From Deltaproteobacteria bacterium (GTDB taxonomy: Bacteria; Desulfobacterota; JADFXK01): a stretch of 7,422 nucleotides of DNA. Below the pieces are notes generated by a model. That model searched no databases. It saw only the letters and a program-made list of their open reading frames with translations, and was not told the DNA's origin. The stretch is from positions 1-7,422 of the forward strand of contig JADFYA010000178.1 of the NCBI GenBank assembly GCA_015233285.1, written 5' to 3'. Numbering within the stretch: the first letter of the stretch is position 1; each line of letters starts with the position of its first letter. The position numbers and the translations under genes were made by a program. Of this stretch, positions 6,815-7,422 are shown in pieces.

Positions 6815-6830
6815 AGCATTTTTCGTGCCA
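6815..6830 (-). promoter_or_regulatory. Sigma-54 (-24/-12) promoter for the secreted-protein gene
   Basis: On the minus strand the sequence reads TGGCACGAAAAATGCT. Against the RpoN consensus TGGCACG-N4-TTGCW it has a perfect -24 block, exact 10-nt spacing between GG and GC, and one mismatch (A for T) in the -12 block. Transcription would start near 6804, leaving a leader of about 120 nt before the ATG at 6682. It implies control by a bacterial enhancer-binding protein. Confidence 0.6.
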
Positions 6831-6851
6831 TTTGCCTGCTAAGTTAAAGAA

Positions 6852-6857
6852 TATAAT
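6852..6857 (+). promoter_or_regulatory. Candidate -10 element for the CBS-domain gene
   Basis: TATAAT read on plus, with no good -35 at 16-18 bp (CATTTG or CCATTT). If used, transcription starts near 6864 and the CBS mRNA has a leader of about 164 nt that includes the inverted repeats at 6916-6964. The box lies in an A+T-rich stretch, so chance is a real alternative. Confidence 0.3.
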
Positions 6858-6870
6858 TATTACCATAAGT

Positions 6871-6883
6871 TGTCTAAAAGACA
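6871..6883. promoter_or_regulatory. Palindrome, candidate activator-binding site upstream of the sigma-54 promoter
   Basis: TGTCT-AAA-AGACA is a perfect inverted repeat with 5-bp arms. Its centre (6877) is about 73 bp upstream of the start predicted from the -24/-12 element, in the usual range for an enhancer-binding-protein site. No specific regulator is recognised from the sequence. Confidence 0.35.
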
Positions 6884-6915
6884 GAATCATCTGCCGAGGT
6901 TTTCAGATTAATCTT

Positions 6916-6964
6916 GGCTGGATCAAGCCAGCCGTTTGGGTTATGGTTGGTTCGATTCAACCAA
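6916..6964 (+). promoter_or_regulatory. Two inverted repeats in the leader of the CBS-domain gene
   Basis: GGCTGG-ATCAAG-CCAGCC (6916-6933) and TTGGTT-CGATTC-AACCAA (6947-6964) are both perfect 6-bp arms around 6-nt centres. Their centres are 31 bp apart, about three helical turns. They could be RNA hairpins in the leader or a paired operator. Neither is followed by a T-run, and no known riboswitch is recognised. Confidence 0.4.
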
Positions 6965-7027
6965 TTGATCATGGCCCATGTCGCCTGACCTTTTTCTTAA
7001 CCTTCAGACGCTATTGAGGATCTAAAG

Positions 7028-7422
7028 ATGGCTCAAAAAAAGCAACCTGGTCAAGAGATCGGATTCCCCATTGAGTTGGACCTGTCCGATCAGGATGTCT
7101 ATCAGGCAATGAAGAGTTTACCTGGGTATCTGGATATAACTCCTAACGATTTTAAAGAGATTTATCGGCTGGCCCATTGCCGGGCGCTCGACCGGATTAC
7201 CCATTCGGTTAAGGCCAAAGATATTATGACGATGCAGGTTGTCTCCGTTAATAGAGACACCAGGTTGGCGGATGTGGCTGATAAAATGGCCCGTCACGGG
7301 ATATCGGGTGTTCCGGTGGTCGAACTGGATGGTCAGGTGGCCGGGGTGATTTCGGAAAAAGATTTTATCGCGGCCATGAACATGCCGGGGGTGAAGACCT
7401 GCATGGGCGTGATTTCTGAGTG
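7028..7422 (+). CDS. CBS-domain protein, 3' end outside the window
   Basis: The first 131 residues are visible; the frame is still open at the right edge. Residues 1-~60 form a polar N-terminal segment ending in ALDRITHSVK, and from about 62 a CBS motif begins: KAKDIM, VVSVNRDTRLADVADKM, HGISGVPVV, then GVISEKDF (~104-111). The ISG-PVV and G-ISEKD pattern is typical of adenosyl-nucleotide-binding CBS domains, which usually occur in pairs, so a second copy is expected beyond the window. The full protein could be a stand-alone CBS pair, or CBS fused to a membrane or enzyme domain; this cannot be judged here. The start at 7028 has TGAGGA 7 nt upstream (7015-7020). It is transcribed divergently from the secreted-protein gene and need not be related to it. 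Confidence 0.85.
   Translation, partial: MAQKKQPGQEIGFPIELDLSDQDVYQAMKSLPGYLDITPNDFKEIYRLAHCRALDRITHSVKAKDIMTMQVVSVNRDTRLADVADKMARHGISGVPVVELDGQVAGVISEKDFIAAMNMPGVKTCMGVISE

Larger units (their letters stand above)
6683..7027. other. Divergent intergenic region, 345 bp, no convincing gene
   Basis: The region between the minus-strand secreted-protein gene and the plus-strand CBS gene holds the ribosome binding site at 6687-6695, a sigma-54-type promoter (6815-6830), a palindrome (6871-6883), a TATAAT box (6852-6857) and two short inverted repeats (6916-6933, 6947-6964). A 61-codon open frame at 6832-7017 has no ribosome binding site, overlaps these elements and is not considered a gene. No tRNA or known riboswitch was recognised. 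Confidence 0.7.

Noticed and set aside
6945..6964. tRNA T-arm-like GGTTCGATTC, possible tRNA remnant or attachment site
   Set aside because: The arms do not pair in the T-stem register (5-bp stem with 7-nt loop), and no acceptor, anticodon or D arm was found nearby; it is better described as a simple inverted repeat.
6832..7017. Plus-strand 61-codon open frame in the divergent intergenic region
   Set aside because: It has no ribosome binding site, covers the promoter-like elements and inverted repeats, and its product resembles no known small protein.
1..7422. CRISPR array, insertion sequence, prophage or defence island
   Set aside because: No spaced direct repeats, transposase, terminal inverted repeats or phage and defence genes are visible on either strand; the region reads as ordinary metabolic and signalling chromosome.

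Overview
The window (about 55% G+C by eye) looks like a chromosomal segment of a free-living, Gram-negative, acetate-using bacterium. The gene content best recalls Desulfobacterota (former Deltaproteobacteria): an AMP-forming acetyl-CoA synthetase, an SSS-type sensor histidine kinase, a divergent adenine-deaminase-like enzyme and a sigma-54-type promoter. This placement is an inference from gene style, with no marker gene to confirm it.

Layout. (1) Positions 1-764 hold the 3' third of acs, followed by two consecutive hairpins, the second a good intrinsic terminator (848-878). (2) From about 950 a new plus-strand transcription unit appears to begin: an adenine-deaminase-like amidohydrolase (1002-2750), a two-helix membrane protein of 83 residues (2794-3045), and a 1043-residue sensor kinase (3038-6169) built as an SSS transporter-like membrane domain, STAC-like linker, coiled coil, PAS, HisKA_3 and HATPase. 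The three are tightly packed. A 15-codon mini-ORF with a strong ribosome binding site bridges the first two by stop/start overlaps, and the last two overlap by 8 bp at a tandemly duplicated ribosome binding site. (3) Positions 6170-6307 are a convergent intergenic region with two hairpins; one has a T-tract when read on the minus strand. (4) A small secreted protein of unknown function lies on the minus strand (6308-6682), preceded by an AGGAGGT ribosome binding site and, 133 bp further upstream, a -24/-12 (sigma-54) promoter match with a palindrome about 70 bp upstream of its predicted start. (5) A divergent CBS-domain protein starts at 7028 and runs off the end; its roughly 160-nt leader carries two small inverted repeats.

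How the parts may work together. The kinase resembles CrbS/CbrA-type proteins, in which a transporter-like domain feeds a histidine kinase. CrbS with its LuxR-type regulator CrbR controls acs in Vibrio and Pseudomonas, so finding this kinase near acs suggests an acetate-responsive switch. It differs in using a NarL-family (HisKA_3) phosphorylation domain with no receiver domain. The two-helix protein upstream recalls the small partners of SSS transporters (DUF485/YjcH beside ActP; DUF4212 proteins) and may be a subunit of the sensor. The alternative reading is that the operon's deaminase-like enzyme and the sensor share a ligand. No response regulator is visible in the window.
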